DNA from: Xanthostigma xanthostigma
Lineage: Eukaryota; Arthropoda; Insecta; Raphidioptera; Raphidiidae
Reading direction: 5' to 3'
NCBI GenBank assembly: GCA_963575645.1
Contig: OY754464.1
Location: 76,296,948-76,360,947 of the forward strand
Length of the DNA stretch: 64,000 nt
How positions within the stretch are numbered: the stretch's first letter is position 1; every line of letters starts with the position of its first letter. Both the position numbers and the translations under genes were made by a program. This document shows, piece after piece, positions 31,610-41,840 of the stretch. Below the pieces are notes generated by a model. The model did not search any database. It was not told the origin of the DNA and saw nothing but the letters and a program-made list of their open reading frames with translations.

Positions 31610-31770
31610 AGAGTTTTCTGAAGAAAATCCAAAGCCGGATCGAAACGTCATCCTTTGTTACTTTGATTTATATTTTTATATAATTTTTGTAAATATATGG
31701 TCTGAAAAAAATTGGTCGACAATTTTATTTATTTGAAGAGTTCTATTCAGACGTTAATCAAAGATTTGAA
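31610..31770 (+). repeat. One arm of the 17.9-18.4 kb foldback family
   Basis: TCTGAAGAAAATCCAAAGCC GGATCGAAACGTC is followed by CTGAAAAAAATTGGTCGAC AATTTTATTTATTTGAAGAG and CAGACGTTAATCAAAGATTT. Only one arm is present. The hammerhead-like core keeps CTGAAGA and GAAA, but stem II and III are weaker than in the 18-kb copy. Confidence 0.75.
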
Positions 31771-31826
31771 TTTATATTTGTACATTTCCTCAAATTTTGA
31801 GGAAGTTTATTGCCTTTATACCTATA

Positions 31827-32559
31827 CAGCGTGTCCCATTTTAATGTCCCACCCCGAATAACTTTTGTCAGTGACCTTGAATGAAAAATTGTTTGGTACA
31901 AAAGTTGTACAACTTGGAGGGGGACATTCGATTGCACTAACACTTTTGACCTTGGGTATAAGGTTCAAGGTCATTCAAGGTCAACTTTGTTTTTTTTTAA
32001 TGGAACGTCCTATTTTTGACAACGGCAATCGATTGCGCGTGAAAAAATATGAGACTTTTGTCTGAAACTTTTTTCGATAACGAGCAAAACTCTGTGCGTC
32101 TGTTAGTCTGTTAGTCGGTTATTCGGTTAATCTGTGAACACTATACAGGTCAAATGGATGAACGGATTGAAACAAAATTTTGGGAGGATGTTTGGTATGC
32201 AAATATGAAAAGCCCTATTGTTTTTGAAGAAAATCTCACCATTCTCGAGTTGAAAATTCAAAAATTTTCAATTTTGAAGGCTAAATTAATTGAGAAAATT
32301 TGCCCGTTTTCGAAAAAAGTTTCAGACAAAAGTCTCATATTTTTTCACGCGCAATCGATTGCCGATGTCAAAAATAGGACGTTCCATTAAAAAAAACAAA
32401 GTTGACCTTGAATGACCTTGAACCTTATACCCAAGGTCAAAAGTATTAGTGTCATCGAATGTCCCCCTCCAAGTTGTACAACTTTTGTACCAAACAATTT
32501 TTTATTCAAGGTCACTGACAAAAGTTATCCGGGGTGGGACATTAAAATGGGACACGCTG
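31827..32559. mobile_element. Tc1/mariner-type foldback MITE, 733 bp
   Basis: The ends are CAGCGTGTCCCATTTTAATG and its complement, flanked on both sides by TA (31825-31826; 32560-32561). Inverted arms of about 260 bp remain closely matched: for example GTACAAAAGTTGTACAACTT and GACCTTGGGTATAAGGTTCA are on both arms. CAGNGTGTCCCA is a known mariner-type terminus and TA is the expected target. A fragment of repeat R-FW (32090-32225) sits in the centre, so the element either captured it or was invaded. Confidence 0.9.
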
Positions 32560-32761
32560 TATAGGACATTTTTCGTAAAAGGATGTTCTATGTTTTATAG
32601 ATAAATTATTGTGTCTTGTAATATAGTTTTTAACTTCAATTTTGTTAGTTACCAATAAATTCGAATCGTAAAGAAACGTTATGAGCTCATGTTTTTAAAG
32701 CTACACCCATTTGAAGGACGCCAATAAACTTTAGAAAAAATTTTATTGACCAAACTTTCTT

Positions 32762-33025
32762 GAAAAAATAAATAGAATATTAAACCGTTATGAAAAGTAT
32801 ACCATTACTATATAAAAAAACACTGTTATAGCATATAACTCTTCTACGCATGCGCCGATTTTCCCCAGAAACAATGGGGCTCTTTATATTTGCATGCCAA
32901 ACATCCTCCCAAAATTTGGTTTCATTCCGTTTGACCTGTAAAACGAAAAGATATAGTAAAATTTTGAAAAGCGATTTTTGACCTAAACTAGTACCATTCC
33001 TCACTTGTGGGTTGGAACGGTAAAA
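32762..33025 (-). repeat. Repeat family R-FW (shortened copy)
   Basis: AAACCGTTATGAAAAGTATA ... CCAAACATCCTCCCAAAATT ... CCTCACTTGTGGGTTGGAAC. The middle block (ACAGACTAACAGACGCACAG) found in other copies is deleted. The minus strand encodes NETKFWEDVWHANIKSPIV. Confidence 0.8.
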
Positions 33026-33637
33026 GTGTTTTCAAATTGATTCTTCCAGTTATTTTGGCCTTTGTCAGAAATTAATAATACTAAAGTGGAGACATTTTTA
33101 TAAAAAAAAATAAAAGTCACAAGATTATTCTAAAACCACTATCCTAAAATACTGTTTTTATTTATTCTTCTTTCAAGAGAAATAAGTGTCATTCTATTTT
33201 TTTTTCTCTACTCGTTTCACGTACGCTGGCAAAGTTCGTGATCAGTTTTCGTTATCAACATGTCTACGCTCTGTCACATCAACTTTATATTTAACCGAAC
33301 GTACCGCGTGTTTCTCCTTGTTCTTCACAGAGAACACGGAATAACGTTAGGTTTGAAATGTTGCATGTTCCGCTTCTCTTGCCTGCAGCCTGAATCAATT
33401 TGACATGCTGAGCTAATCAGAGAAAATGCCTCCGAAAGAAAAAAAGGAAATGTTTAAATTAACGAAATAATTGTTTAATTAGGATCAGAAGGTCACGATG
33501 TGTTTATACCATTTAGTTTTCGCATTCTGCAAAAACGAACTTACTCTGTATAGTGTTTCGTGCAAATGAAACACTTATTTTAGTTAAATAAGATTTTGCG
33601 GTCATAAGTTTTTGGATAAAGGTATTCTGTCTTTGTA
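33026..33637. other. Unassigned sequence
   Basis: No element ends are recognised except the TA target (33636-33637) of the next element. Confidence 0.4.
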
Positions 33638-34212
33638 CAGTATGTAAACACGTAAGGTGCACATAGGGAAATGAACGTTGGGAAAAAATGACTGGATCAG
33701 AGTGAGCCTTGAAATCTTGTTTTTCAATTTGACAGATAATATTCTTTTGCAAAATGAATGTGTATACTACCGAAGAAAATATTCAAATGATTACAACATA
33801 ATCGGACTTTTTTTATTAATGGGACATTAAATTCCCAAAAATACTTAAATATAGTGCGAGATCAAATATCTCCGCCTATTCGTGTTGAACCTAAAGACAT
33901 TGGGTCACTGATTTACCAAAGCGCATACGTCATACCAGTCAGACAATTTTTGAATGAAATGTTTCCAAACAGATGGAGTTGTTTTTTTGTTTTATTTTTG
34001 TACAAAAAAAATAAAATAATGATTTATAAGAGCTTTTTATTATTAAAAAAGTCAAGTAAAATAAAAATAAATCAAAATAAAATAGAAATCCAGAAGATTA
34101 CCACGATAATTCAATAGAAATAACAATTAATGCAGTCATGGCTAACTCTGATCCAAGTATTTTTTCCCAATGTTAATTTCCCTATGTGCACCTTACGCGA
34201 ATTTACTTACTG
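33638..34212 (+). mobile_element. Tc1/mariner relic, 575 bp, TA target
   Basis: The ends CAGTATGTAAACACGTAAGG and its near-complement (CTTACGCGAATTTACTTACTG) form a ~70-bp terminal inverted repeat that also includes GTGCACATAGGGAAATGAAC. TA flanks both sides (33636-33637, 34213-34214). The interior holds a small remnant of a mariner transposase and is otherwise deleted. Confidence 0.88.
33854..34117 (+). pseudogene. Mariner transposase remnant
   Basis: The stretch IPVRQFLNEMFPNRW at about residues 27-41 matches the segment that follows the second catalytic Asp in DD34D mariner transposases (consensus QDGAP-x-H ... VR-x-x-L-x-E-x-F-P-x-R-W). Upstream, IYQSAYV replaces the expected QDGAPxHYA block, so the catalytic Asp is lost. 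Downstream the reading frame turns into unrelated Lys/Ile-rich sequence and the SPDLTPxDFxLWG block is missing. Mariner transposases are ~340 residues; only ~20 are recognisable here. Confidence 0.6.
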
Positions 34213-34667
34213 TATATTACCATCATTTTCTAAACCTTAGGTATATAGCAATAACAGGGTTTTTTTTTTTCACTTTTTATATTTAAGTTTTTTTCTCTGA
34301 AATAAATGAACGCACAGCAATAAGCAATAGACATTTTTGTAGAGAACTGAACGCTCTACAGAAAAGGTCTCTTATGATTTAAATGTACAGTTTAAAGGAT
34401 ATCACAGAAAATATATATGTCAAAAGCTAGTTTTTTAATCCATTTGAGTAATTTAAATTTTTAAATTGAAATGCTCTGTAGCGTGGGTTTTCAAACGTTG
34501 ACTCGCAGTTCTCTGGAGAGACGTTTAATTACCGAGGAAATCTACAATTTAGAAAATTTATTTTGTTCATGCGATACCTTGCGCGATTATAGATATTAAT
34601 ATTTAAACGTCAACCGGTTTCATTTTTATTATAATTTCACTTTATTTTGTAAGGCTTTCTTTATTTT
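34213..34667. other. Unassigned sequence
   Basis: No recognised element. Confidence 0.4.
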
Positions 34668-35280
34668 TTGAAGTAAAACTTCTTTACGCATGCTTGACTT
34701 GGGGAGTAAGCTGATGAATGCGTGACGAGAGATTTACGGAAGTGTGATCGGGCGAGGCGAACGGAAGTTGAGAGGGAGATATAAGTTAGTGAAGATAGAA
34801 AGAGGATGACAAATACTTTACTGGCTAGTGGCGCCATCAGGTGGCCGAAACAAATACTTCACTGGCTAGTGGCGGCATCAGGTGGCCGAAACAAATACTT
34901 CACTGGCTAGTGGCGGTATCAGGTGACCGAAACAAATACTTCACTGGCTAGTGGTGCCATCAGGCGGCCAAAAATATAAGCAGTGCTAACAATAGAATGA
35001 GACATACTTTACTTGCCAGTGGCGCTATTGGGTGACAGAGAAAAGTTTTGTAAACCTACTTAACTTGCAAAGCTAAATAATATTTCATAAAGATTAACGC
35101 TTAAAATCCAACGAGAGCTAAGTACTTGCAATGTATTACTTTTGTTTTCATTATCTTTATGTTTACATTTTTTTCTCCTTACATTTCGTTCTTCAACAAT
35201 TTTATAAATTAATAGTTTGTTCGATACATTAAATATTCTACGTTTAAAGTGAATAAAATTGTAAAATCATTTTAAACCTT
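34668..35280. mobile_element. TIR element with TGAAGTAAAACTT end (copy 2, inverted)
   Basis: It is the inverted counterpart of 20492-21040: TTGAAGTAAAACTTCTTTAC, GCTTGACTTGGGGAGTAAGC, GTGATCGGGCGAGGCGAACG, ATCCAACGAGAGCTAAGTAC. This copy carries four 41-bp units where copy 1 has about two. The far end is less well defined. Confidence 0.75.
34806..34972. repeat. 41-bp minisatellite, four units
   Basis: GGCTAGTGG recurs at 34823, 34864, 34905 and 34946 (exact 41-bp period). Each unit reads CTTCACTGGCTAGTGGCGCC ATCAGGTGGCCGAAACAAATA with minor changes. Confidence 0.95.
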
Positions 35281-35379
35281 TCTACATTTACGTGCTATTT
35301 TTTTCCAAAAATTTTTAATGTAGCCATGACTTGCCGACAAACATCCAAAGAAATTTTGTTGTCAAATAAAAAAAAATTG
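35281..35379. other. Short unassigned spacer
   Basis: Nothing recognised. Confidence 0.4.
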
Positions 35380-35955
35380 TTTGTCTGTAAAGTCGGTTTA
35401 CGGACGATAGTTTTACGTGATAACGTATTCCGTAATACATAACCTAAATTTATATAATAATTATAATAATTCGAATCTATGATATTGCATCTTTCGCTTC
35501 AAATTTACGTTAATTTTATTTATTAAAATTACTCACCACCTATAATATAATTGTTTTTTTTAACTTTCTTTCTTTCTTTCGTATTTATTTTAGGTCTCAA
35601 AGATTAACTGTCATAATATTTTGAAAACAATTGTTTCACTGTTTATATAAAATTCCAAAACCTACTTACAATTTTTAAGTATTTTCATACGTCAAAAAAT
35701 TGATTTTTATAATGATAAAATTTGTATGAAAACGATTTTTTCGAAAGATGAGACCTAGCTAAAACGATTATTTGCCCCCCAAAATCCCTTTTCAGTAAAT
35801 TTCATCCAAATCGTTAGGGCCGTTTTAGAGAAAAGCACGCACATGGTCAGGCGGAACGTTAGGAACGTTACACTTTTTCGTGCATGCAGCCGGTGTTTTA
35901 TCAATTTATAAGATTGGTGATTCATCAATTTATAAGACGTTATCACGTCAAAAAA
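35380..35955 (-). mobile_element. Repeat with TTTGACGTGATAACGT end (copy 2)
   Basis: On the minus strand it opens TGACGTGATAACGTCTTATA and closes with ACGTTATCACGTAAAACTAT and CCGACTTTACAGACAA. The internal CGTAACGTTCCTAACG minisatellite is reduced to about one unit (35848-35875). Both ends match the copy at 29995-30663. Confidence 0.75.
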
Positions 35956-36609
35956 TGAATCAAACATAGATGAAAAGAATAATACACTGATGCAGGATTA
36001 TATTGAATCTGTACATTAAAAAATATGTTTTATTCTTGAACAATTTTGTTATCTCAACAGAAGCTTTACCGAAAAGCACACAATATGATAACACCCAGTA
36101 AGTAATGTTCTAACGTTATAATTGTTCCTCATTACTTTTTATTACCTGTACCCATATATTCCCATCGTTCTAATAAAAGACCGCTAAAATACCTTACCCT
36201 TTATTTTTATGTGCCATATGGTGGTATTTACGAGATATTATTACATAGCAATAACCCACAAGAATTATATAATGGATTAATTAAAAAAAGTTGTTCTTTT
36301 ACTTCGACGTTAATTCAAAAACAAATACGTACACAAATTTTCATGTAACATTTACATTTTACATACTTTTATTTTTTTTATAATGAAGTAACTTTCTCTA
36401 TAAATTATCTTTTTAAGTATAAAGCAATAGACGCTTTTAAATTTTACTATAGACACTTAGGGCTTCTGTTAAGGGACAATAATTAAGCGAGGTGTTTTAC
36501 TTAGGACCCCTTCCTTCGCCTTGGTGAGATTTGGCAAGATGTGGTTCGAACCTTTTTCCCCTCTCTCGTCAGCTTTACCCTATAATTTTTAAATAATTAC
36601 ATTTATTTA
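35956..36609. other. Unassigned AT-rich sequence
   Basis: No recognised gene or element. Confidence 0.4.
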
Positions 36610-36715
36610 TAAAAAAAATAAAGAATAGTTACTTCTTAACACAACAAGTTTTATTAGCGGATGTACATTTCGGGAACTATGCTCTCGTCTTCAGCAAACA
36701 CTAAACTAGTTTTGC
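36610..36715 (-). repeat. Dispersed repeat with hammerhead-like core (copy 2)
   Basis: It matches 25640-25735, including the outer AAATAAAGAATAGTTACTTC and GTTTTATTAGCGGATGTACA. Confidence 0.7.
36660..36694 (-). ncRNA. Hammerhead-ribozyme-like core (family a, copy 2)
   Basis: Minus strand: CTGAAGA, GAGAGC ata GTTCCC, GAAA, TG ta CA, TC. Compared with copy 1 at 25691-25725, one base of stem II has changed from C to T on the 3' strand, converting a G-C pair to G-U. Confidence 0.4.
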
Positions 36716-36941
36716 TTAAGATTTATAGGTTAGGTAATGTGATCAATGTGGCGGCCATTATTATTTTCTCAGGCGAATAGATGTTTATACCCGAGAATTA
36801 ATACAGAATATATTTATACCTGCAGTAAACATAAGTATGCTTGATGAATTGAATTATCGCTTTTTATTCGGAGGAATGAAACAAATGAACCGAATAAATA
36901 ACTACTTACGTTCGGTGAATATGGCCATGAGTCTAAAAAAA
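36716..36941. repeat. Sequence with inverted partners at 39.5 and 40.3 kb
   Basis: CATGCTTGATGAATTGAATTATCGC-type and ATAGATGTTTATACC blocks here appear as complements at 40265-40400, and AATAACTACTTACGTTCGGT at 39530-39562. The partners lie either side of another repeat, so the founder was split by an insertion. Class unknown. Confidence 0.55.
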
Positions 36942-37196
36942 TCTATACTAATATATAAAGCTGAAGAGTTTGTTTGTTTGGTTGAACGCGCTATTCTCAG
37001 AAACTACTGGTTCGAATTGAAAAACAAATTTTTGTTGGATAGCCCATTTATCGAGGAAGGCTTTAGGCTATATAATATTACGCTATGACCAATTGGAGCG
37101 GAACATCAATGAAAAATGTTGCAAGATGTATCTCAAAATTAGTCCGTCCGACAAATATTATCAGGTGAAATGCCTTAACTAAATATTGCAGTACTA

Positions 37197-37851
37197 AGGT
37201 CAATTCACACATGCGGTACTGTGCGCTGACTGTGTCGTAGCCGTGCACCGACTGTGTTGTGTTGTGCATATTCACACCAACCATGTTATTACGTGCCACA
37301 GTTGGTTGTTTGTATCATGGATTCAAAAGAGGAGGACGTGGTGATAGCATGCGGAGCGTATCTAGTATTAACGGAAGAGGTGAAAAAAAGAAAGAGGAAG
37401 ATTTGGATTAACCGTTTATGGAGAGCTAGGGAGGAAGAAGGAGAATTTCACACAGCATTTGCTCGACTCAAAGATGATCCAGAACAATTTGTTCGATACT
37501 TTCGCATGACTTTCTTGAAATTTGACAATCTGCTGAAACTTGTAAAACCAGACATACAAAAAAAGAACACAAAGTGGAGAAGATCTATATCCGTAGAGGA
37601 AAGGTTAGCCTTCCAATAGTTCTCACTAGAGCGGTTATGCACGTACCGTGCTCCTACCGCGTCGGACCGTAACCTTGAGAAATCGCTTTCAGAGCGGTCG
37701 GAAGCAACACAGTCAGAGCACAGTCTGTGCCTAGACCTACATGTCAGAATTAAACAGTGCAATTCAATACATTTTCAATGGAAACTTCAGGTGATCGATT
37801 TAGTTCAAATCGACACAGTCGGCGCACAGTACCGCATGTGTGAATTGACCT
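37197..37851 (+). mobile_element. PIF/Harbinger element nested in Helitron H1, 655 bp
   Basis: The terminal inverted repeat opens AGGTCAATTCACACATGCGG and extends ~40 bp (ACTGTGCGC, GACTGTGTCG). The flanks are CTA (37194-37196) and TTA (37852-37854), consistent with the 3-bp TWA target of this superfamily after one mutation. It carries only the first ~100 codons of a transposase and has lost the DDE domain by internal deletion. The insertion splits the Helitron just before its tRNA-like module. Confidence 0.93.
37317..37619 (+). pseudogene. PIF/Harbinger transposase, N-terminal fragment
   Basis: The 100-codon frame from ATG 37317 reads MDSKEEDVVIACGAYLVL, then KIWINRLWRAREEEGEFHTA, FVRYFRMTFLKFDNLLKLV, PDIQKKNTKWRRSISVEERL and stops. 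This is the conserved N-terminal part of Harbinger (HARBI1-type) transposases, normally ~350-420 residues, where W-x-x-P/R ... EF ... YFRMS ... F-x-x-LL ... I-x-K-x-x-T-x-x-R-x-x-I-x-x-E-x-R-L precedes the DDE core. The stop falls right after ERLAFQ, where full-length proteins continue LRYLATG. The frame up to there is uninterrupted, so the copy is fairly young. Without the DDE residues it cannot be catalytic; it could at most bind or interfere. Confidence 0.9.
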
Positions 37852-37871
37852 TTAGCGCGTGAAGTCTGCAA

Positions 37872-37941
37872 GCCCGGATAGCTCAGGCGGTAGAGCGGAA
37901 GACTCAATGTCAGGCTTTAGGGTTCAAGCCCCACGTCGGCG
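37872..37941 (+). repeat. tRNA-Lys-derived module in Helitron H1
   Basis: GCCCGGATAGCTCAGGCGGT AGAGC and GGGTTCAAGCCCCACGTCGG match the 5' half and T-arm of eukaryotic tRNA-Lys. The anticodon arm is rearranged (GACTCAATGTCAGG) and the 3' acceptor strand is one G short. A and B boxes are recognisable. It is not a working tRNA. Confidence 0.8.
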
Positions 37942-38316
37942 AATATATTTTTATTTTTTTTTTATTTTCTACATTGCTTTCTTCTAAGGCTTACATTTCA
38001 ATTTTTTAAAATTTTATTACGACTAATTAAAATTAAATAAATCTATAATAGCTCATTTGAAAACTGTTACAGCTATAGGTACCTATATAAAAATAATTTT
38101 CCTAGTGTTTTCAATAAAATATATGTATTATATTAAAAGAAATTTATTACTTAAAAAAAAGTATAAATAGGTACTGCTTTTTAACGACAAAAACTTTTGA
38201 ACGTTAACTCCGATCATTATGAAGTTTGGACACAACATTCATAAATGTGCGTACTCGTGTCCCTTCCTTCCCCATTCGTTCTTTTGCACCCGGGTGAAAC
38301 CGGGCGGGACCGCTAG

Positions 38317-39087
38317 TGTGTTATATTTTGTCTATTTTAAATACTAAAAGTTCTGGGTCCATACAATGTTCCATCATAAGCTTGTTTTAAATAAAACATG
38401 ACAGTATTTACTTGCATAATAGATGCATTTTTTTATTCAGTCTTTTCATGATGCATCCATTATGCAGTGAAATTCATATATAATGCCCTGACTACATGTG
38501 AGAATTTCTGTTTTATTCATTCATTATACGCCATGGCTTTACGTAAGCTACGGTTTCCAACAGCGTTTTGTTACCGAGTCGACTATAATGCTACATTCTT
38601 GATATTACTTCTGTTTAAACTGGCTATATCTAATGAATAAAAATAATTATAAAAAAAATAGGAACGACTTCGAGAAGGGAAAAAAAGAATGAAATAATTT
38701 TTATTTTCGTTTTGCAATCACATTGCCTACCCACGTTTTCAATTATAGTGTAACGAGACGCACTGGAAGCGGCGGCAGTGTATTGTTGTCAGAGCCGCGT
38801 AGACAACAATGCTCGTTTTGTTGTCGGAACCGCATAGACAAAATCGAAAAACATGTGCCAAGTCGCATTTTGTTTTTTTGATAATAAAAATAAAATTATA
38901 TAAAATCATTATATAATTTTTTTTCTTTTAAAACGATATTATGACGTTTATAAAAGTCGACAAACACCGTTTTTTTTGTATCTATGGCTGATTAGGTTCA
39001 GAAATGATTTCAGTCTCGTTTTTTAAAATGATTTCTCATTAACCCGGAAGGGTTTATTTTTATGAGTATTGAAATCAGAAGTATAAA
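38317..39087. other. Unassigned sequence
   Basis: A direct repeat of TTGTCGGAACCGC / TTGTCAGAGCCGC with (A/T)TAGACAA lies at 38785-38840. No gene. Confidence 0.4.
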
Positions 39088-39200
39088 TATATAATAATAA
39101 TAATAATAATTTTTATTACTCTATGACGCGTATAACAGGAGAGTTTGTCAAATGTTAAATATTATTTTAACAATAATTTAAACAATAAATAACACAATAA
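39088..39200 (-). repeat. LINE 3' tail with ATT repeat
   Basis: On the minus strand CTCTCCTGTTATACGCGTCA precedes AGTAATAAAA and an (ATT)n tail. The form matches the LINE 3' end at 53822. No coding portion remains. Confidence 0.5.
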
Positions 39201-40620
39201 ATAATTAAAAATTCGAAATTTTAAAATTTTGAAAGAAGAGAATATTTAAGAGAGTAAACTTTTCAATTATTACAAGCACATGTACTCCTCTGTACTATAA
39301 AATGCGTTTGTTTTTAAATAGTTATTTAATAACTGTTTAAACTTTTTCGGATTTTTTGTTTCCTTTGTGGTTTTCGGTAATTTGTTTACAATTTGATGCA
39401 GTTACTATACACACTATTTCCAAACAAAGTGAGTATACCTATAACTCTTAAATTTTACTAAATGTTTTCGAAATAAATTTTATTTAAAACAAAAGTCGCA
39501 ATATCGCCTTTATATAAACACAGTAATGGCCATGTTCACCGAACGTAAGTAGTTATTTATTCGGGTCATTTATTAGTGTATTTGCCATAAGGCACTTACA
39601 CTATTGGCGTCGGTCGGATGGCGGGACCTAGGGGTCGGACCAAAATTTCTCGACGTTTCATAACTTTCTAAGAAGTTTGGCACCATTTTTGGAAATGTTT
39701 ATATATATATGTATATATATATATATATTTATATATATATGTGTTAGCACGATAACTCTCGACAGACTTAACCGATTTAAACGAAATTTGGTCCACACGT
39801 TGGAATCCATCACCGCAAGAAGCCTATTTAAAATGGGCTCGATCGGGCTATTTTAAGGGGGGTATTTAGGGGTTTAAAAATGTTTTTGGGCCCTAAAATA
39901 CGGAAAAAATTCTCAGAATCGTTTTAAATTTGAAATTTAACCCTTTAGTAATTATTGAAATGTGCTGCTAAAATTTTAATAAAATCGGCCCGACAGGACC
40001 GGACTTACAAATTTTATGAAAACTCAAGTTTACTGATATGGATTTACATACTGAAGGGTGTATATAATTTGGTACAGATGTTCAATTGGTGTGTAGTATT
40101 GAAATTAAGTTAAAAAATGTTGTTCTAAGGGGTGTATTAAGGTGTAATTTTTTTTGTTTTGTCCAAAAACAAAGTTAAGTTTATACAATAGAGCCACACT
40201 GCTTATAAAAGCAAATACACTATATTGTCGGCAGGGTTTCGCACTGCGACCCGAGTTTTTTTATTCTTCGAATAAATAGCGATAATTCAATTCACCAAGC
40301 ATAATTATGTTTACCGCAGGTATACATCTATTCTGTCTTACTTCGAGGGTATAAATATTTATTCGTCTGATAAAATAATAATGGCCGACACATAGATCAT
40401 AATACCTAACCTATAAACGTGAAGTATTATATCTACTCGTACAGTTGCTCTTGTGAATTTATTTATACGTGTTGTTTAATTAACCTTTTGTGAAGTGTAT
40501 AGTTGTAAAACATTAAAGTTTAGTGTACAATTGGGTTAGGATAAAACATTATTATTTTGTGAAACTTTTTTTGACGTTTACACTAACGCCATCGGTCGGA
40601 TTTTTGGGTGAACGTCACAA
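39201..40620. other. Unassigned region with TA microsatellite and dispersed-repeat text
   Basis: TATATATA repeats lie at 39700-39742. 39530-39585 and 40265-40420 are inverted partners of 36716-36941. Paired motifs GGCACTTACACTATTGGCGT (39592) and ACACTATATTGTCGGC (40208) bracket generic repeat text such as ACCGATTTAAACGAAATTTG. No gene. Confidence 0.45.
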
Positions 40621-41179
40621 TATTCAACAAAAATACCAAGGAATATAGTGCAGTGTGTATTCATTCTTTAACGAACTATTTTACCTGATAATTTGGTTGG
40701 TGAATGGAAAGTAAATTTTATTGTAACGAATAAATTTGTTCCAAGATTAGTAATTTCTATCTTTAATAGTGTTCGATGAATATGGCCATAAGATAGGTAA
40801 TAATTTAATATCAATAACTGATTAATAAATGTAAATTGCCGAAAATACATACAAAATGTAATTGTGATTAATATTATTCATTTGGCATCTTTATTTAAAT
40901 AAGTTGCAATTTCCTCCCTTGCGGCAGTTTAATACCTTATGTAATATTTGCGATAAATAATGATGTATCGTCGTAGAATATTTATGAAGACATAAATAAA
41001 TCTGCCACAATTTTGTATAGATATAAATTGCTTTAGAAAATAAGGTAGAGACTCAGTATCCTAGCTTCCCCACAGAAATCATATTATACAATATTATCAT
41101 GGCATCTGGACAGATTGCTTACGTAATTTTTTTAAGCTTGCTGTTAAAGTATTTTAAATTTTATTTTCGTTCGAAATTT
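40621..41179. other. Unassigned AT-rich sequence
   Basis: Nothing recognised. Confidence 0.4.
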
Positions 41180-41375
41180 AAAAAAAATTCCAGCCAATTG
41201 GGCGACGGGACCATTCCAACTTAAAAAATGTTGACATTTGATTATAATATAGAAAATAAAATTTCTGATATCGCGTGAGGTGACGCGGGTAATGGCTAGT
41301 ATTCAATAAGATATTTGCTATTCGTTACCTAAATAATATGTTCTACGTCATGTAAAAATTAATCAAAGCATGCCT
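41180..41375 (+). repeat. Dispersed repeat (copy 2 of the 31.3-kb family)
   Basis: Same block order as 31285-31500, with a deletion of about 10 bp after TTGCTATTCGTT. Confidence 0.8.
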
Positions 41376-41484
41376 AACTAGTTTATTTCTGACAGATCCA
41401 TGAAACAAAAGAGCCGCTGATTTTTTTTATTTTCTAGATATTTCCGAAACTATAATGTTTAGAAAATAAATGTTTAAACGAAAC

Positions 41485-41840
41485 TTTCTTGAAAAAATAA
41501 AAAGAATAATAAACCGTTATGAAAAGTTACCATTCTTTTATAAAAAAACACCGTTATAGCAATTATGTCTTCTGCGCATGCGCCGATTTTCCCCAAAAAC
41601 AATAGGGCTCTTCATATTTGCATACCAAACATCCTTCCAAAATTTGGTTTCAATCCGCTCATCCGTTTGACTTGTATCGTGTTCACAGACTAACAGACGC
41701 ACAGAGTTTTTCCAAAAATATGTTTTTTTTGGATTCAGGGGACCTCAAAACGGAAAGATATTGCAAAGTTTTTGAAAAGTGATTTTTTACCTAAACTAGT
41801 ATCATTTCCCACTTGTGGGTTCTAATGGTAAAACAAGGAA
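41485..41840 (-). repeat. Repeat family R-FW
   Basis: A near-complete copy: AAACCGTTATGAAAAGTTAC, GCGCATGCGCCGATTTTCCC, CATACCAAACATCCTTCC, CAATCCGCTCATCCGTTTGA, ACAGACTAACAGACGCACAG, and the terminal hairpin CCCACTTGTGGG. Confidence 0.85.

Larger units (their letters stand above)
36942..38316 (+). mobile_element. Non-autonomous Helitron H1, carrying a tRNA-like module and a nested Harbinger
   Basis: It starts TCTATACTAATATATAAAGC after A and ends ...CACCCGGGTGAAACCGGGCG GGACCGCTAG before T, the TC...CTAG ends and A|T insertion of a Helitron, with the subterminal hairpin CCCGG/CCGGG. No target duplication is expected or seen. Related copies are at 43506-44100, 49154-49775 and 55837-56459. 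Without the Harbinger insert (37197-37851) it is ~720 bp. It has no Rep/helicase gene, so an autonomous partner must have moved it. Confidence 0.93.
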
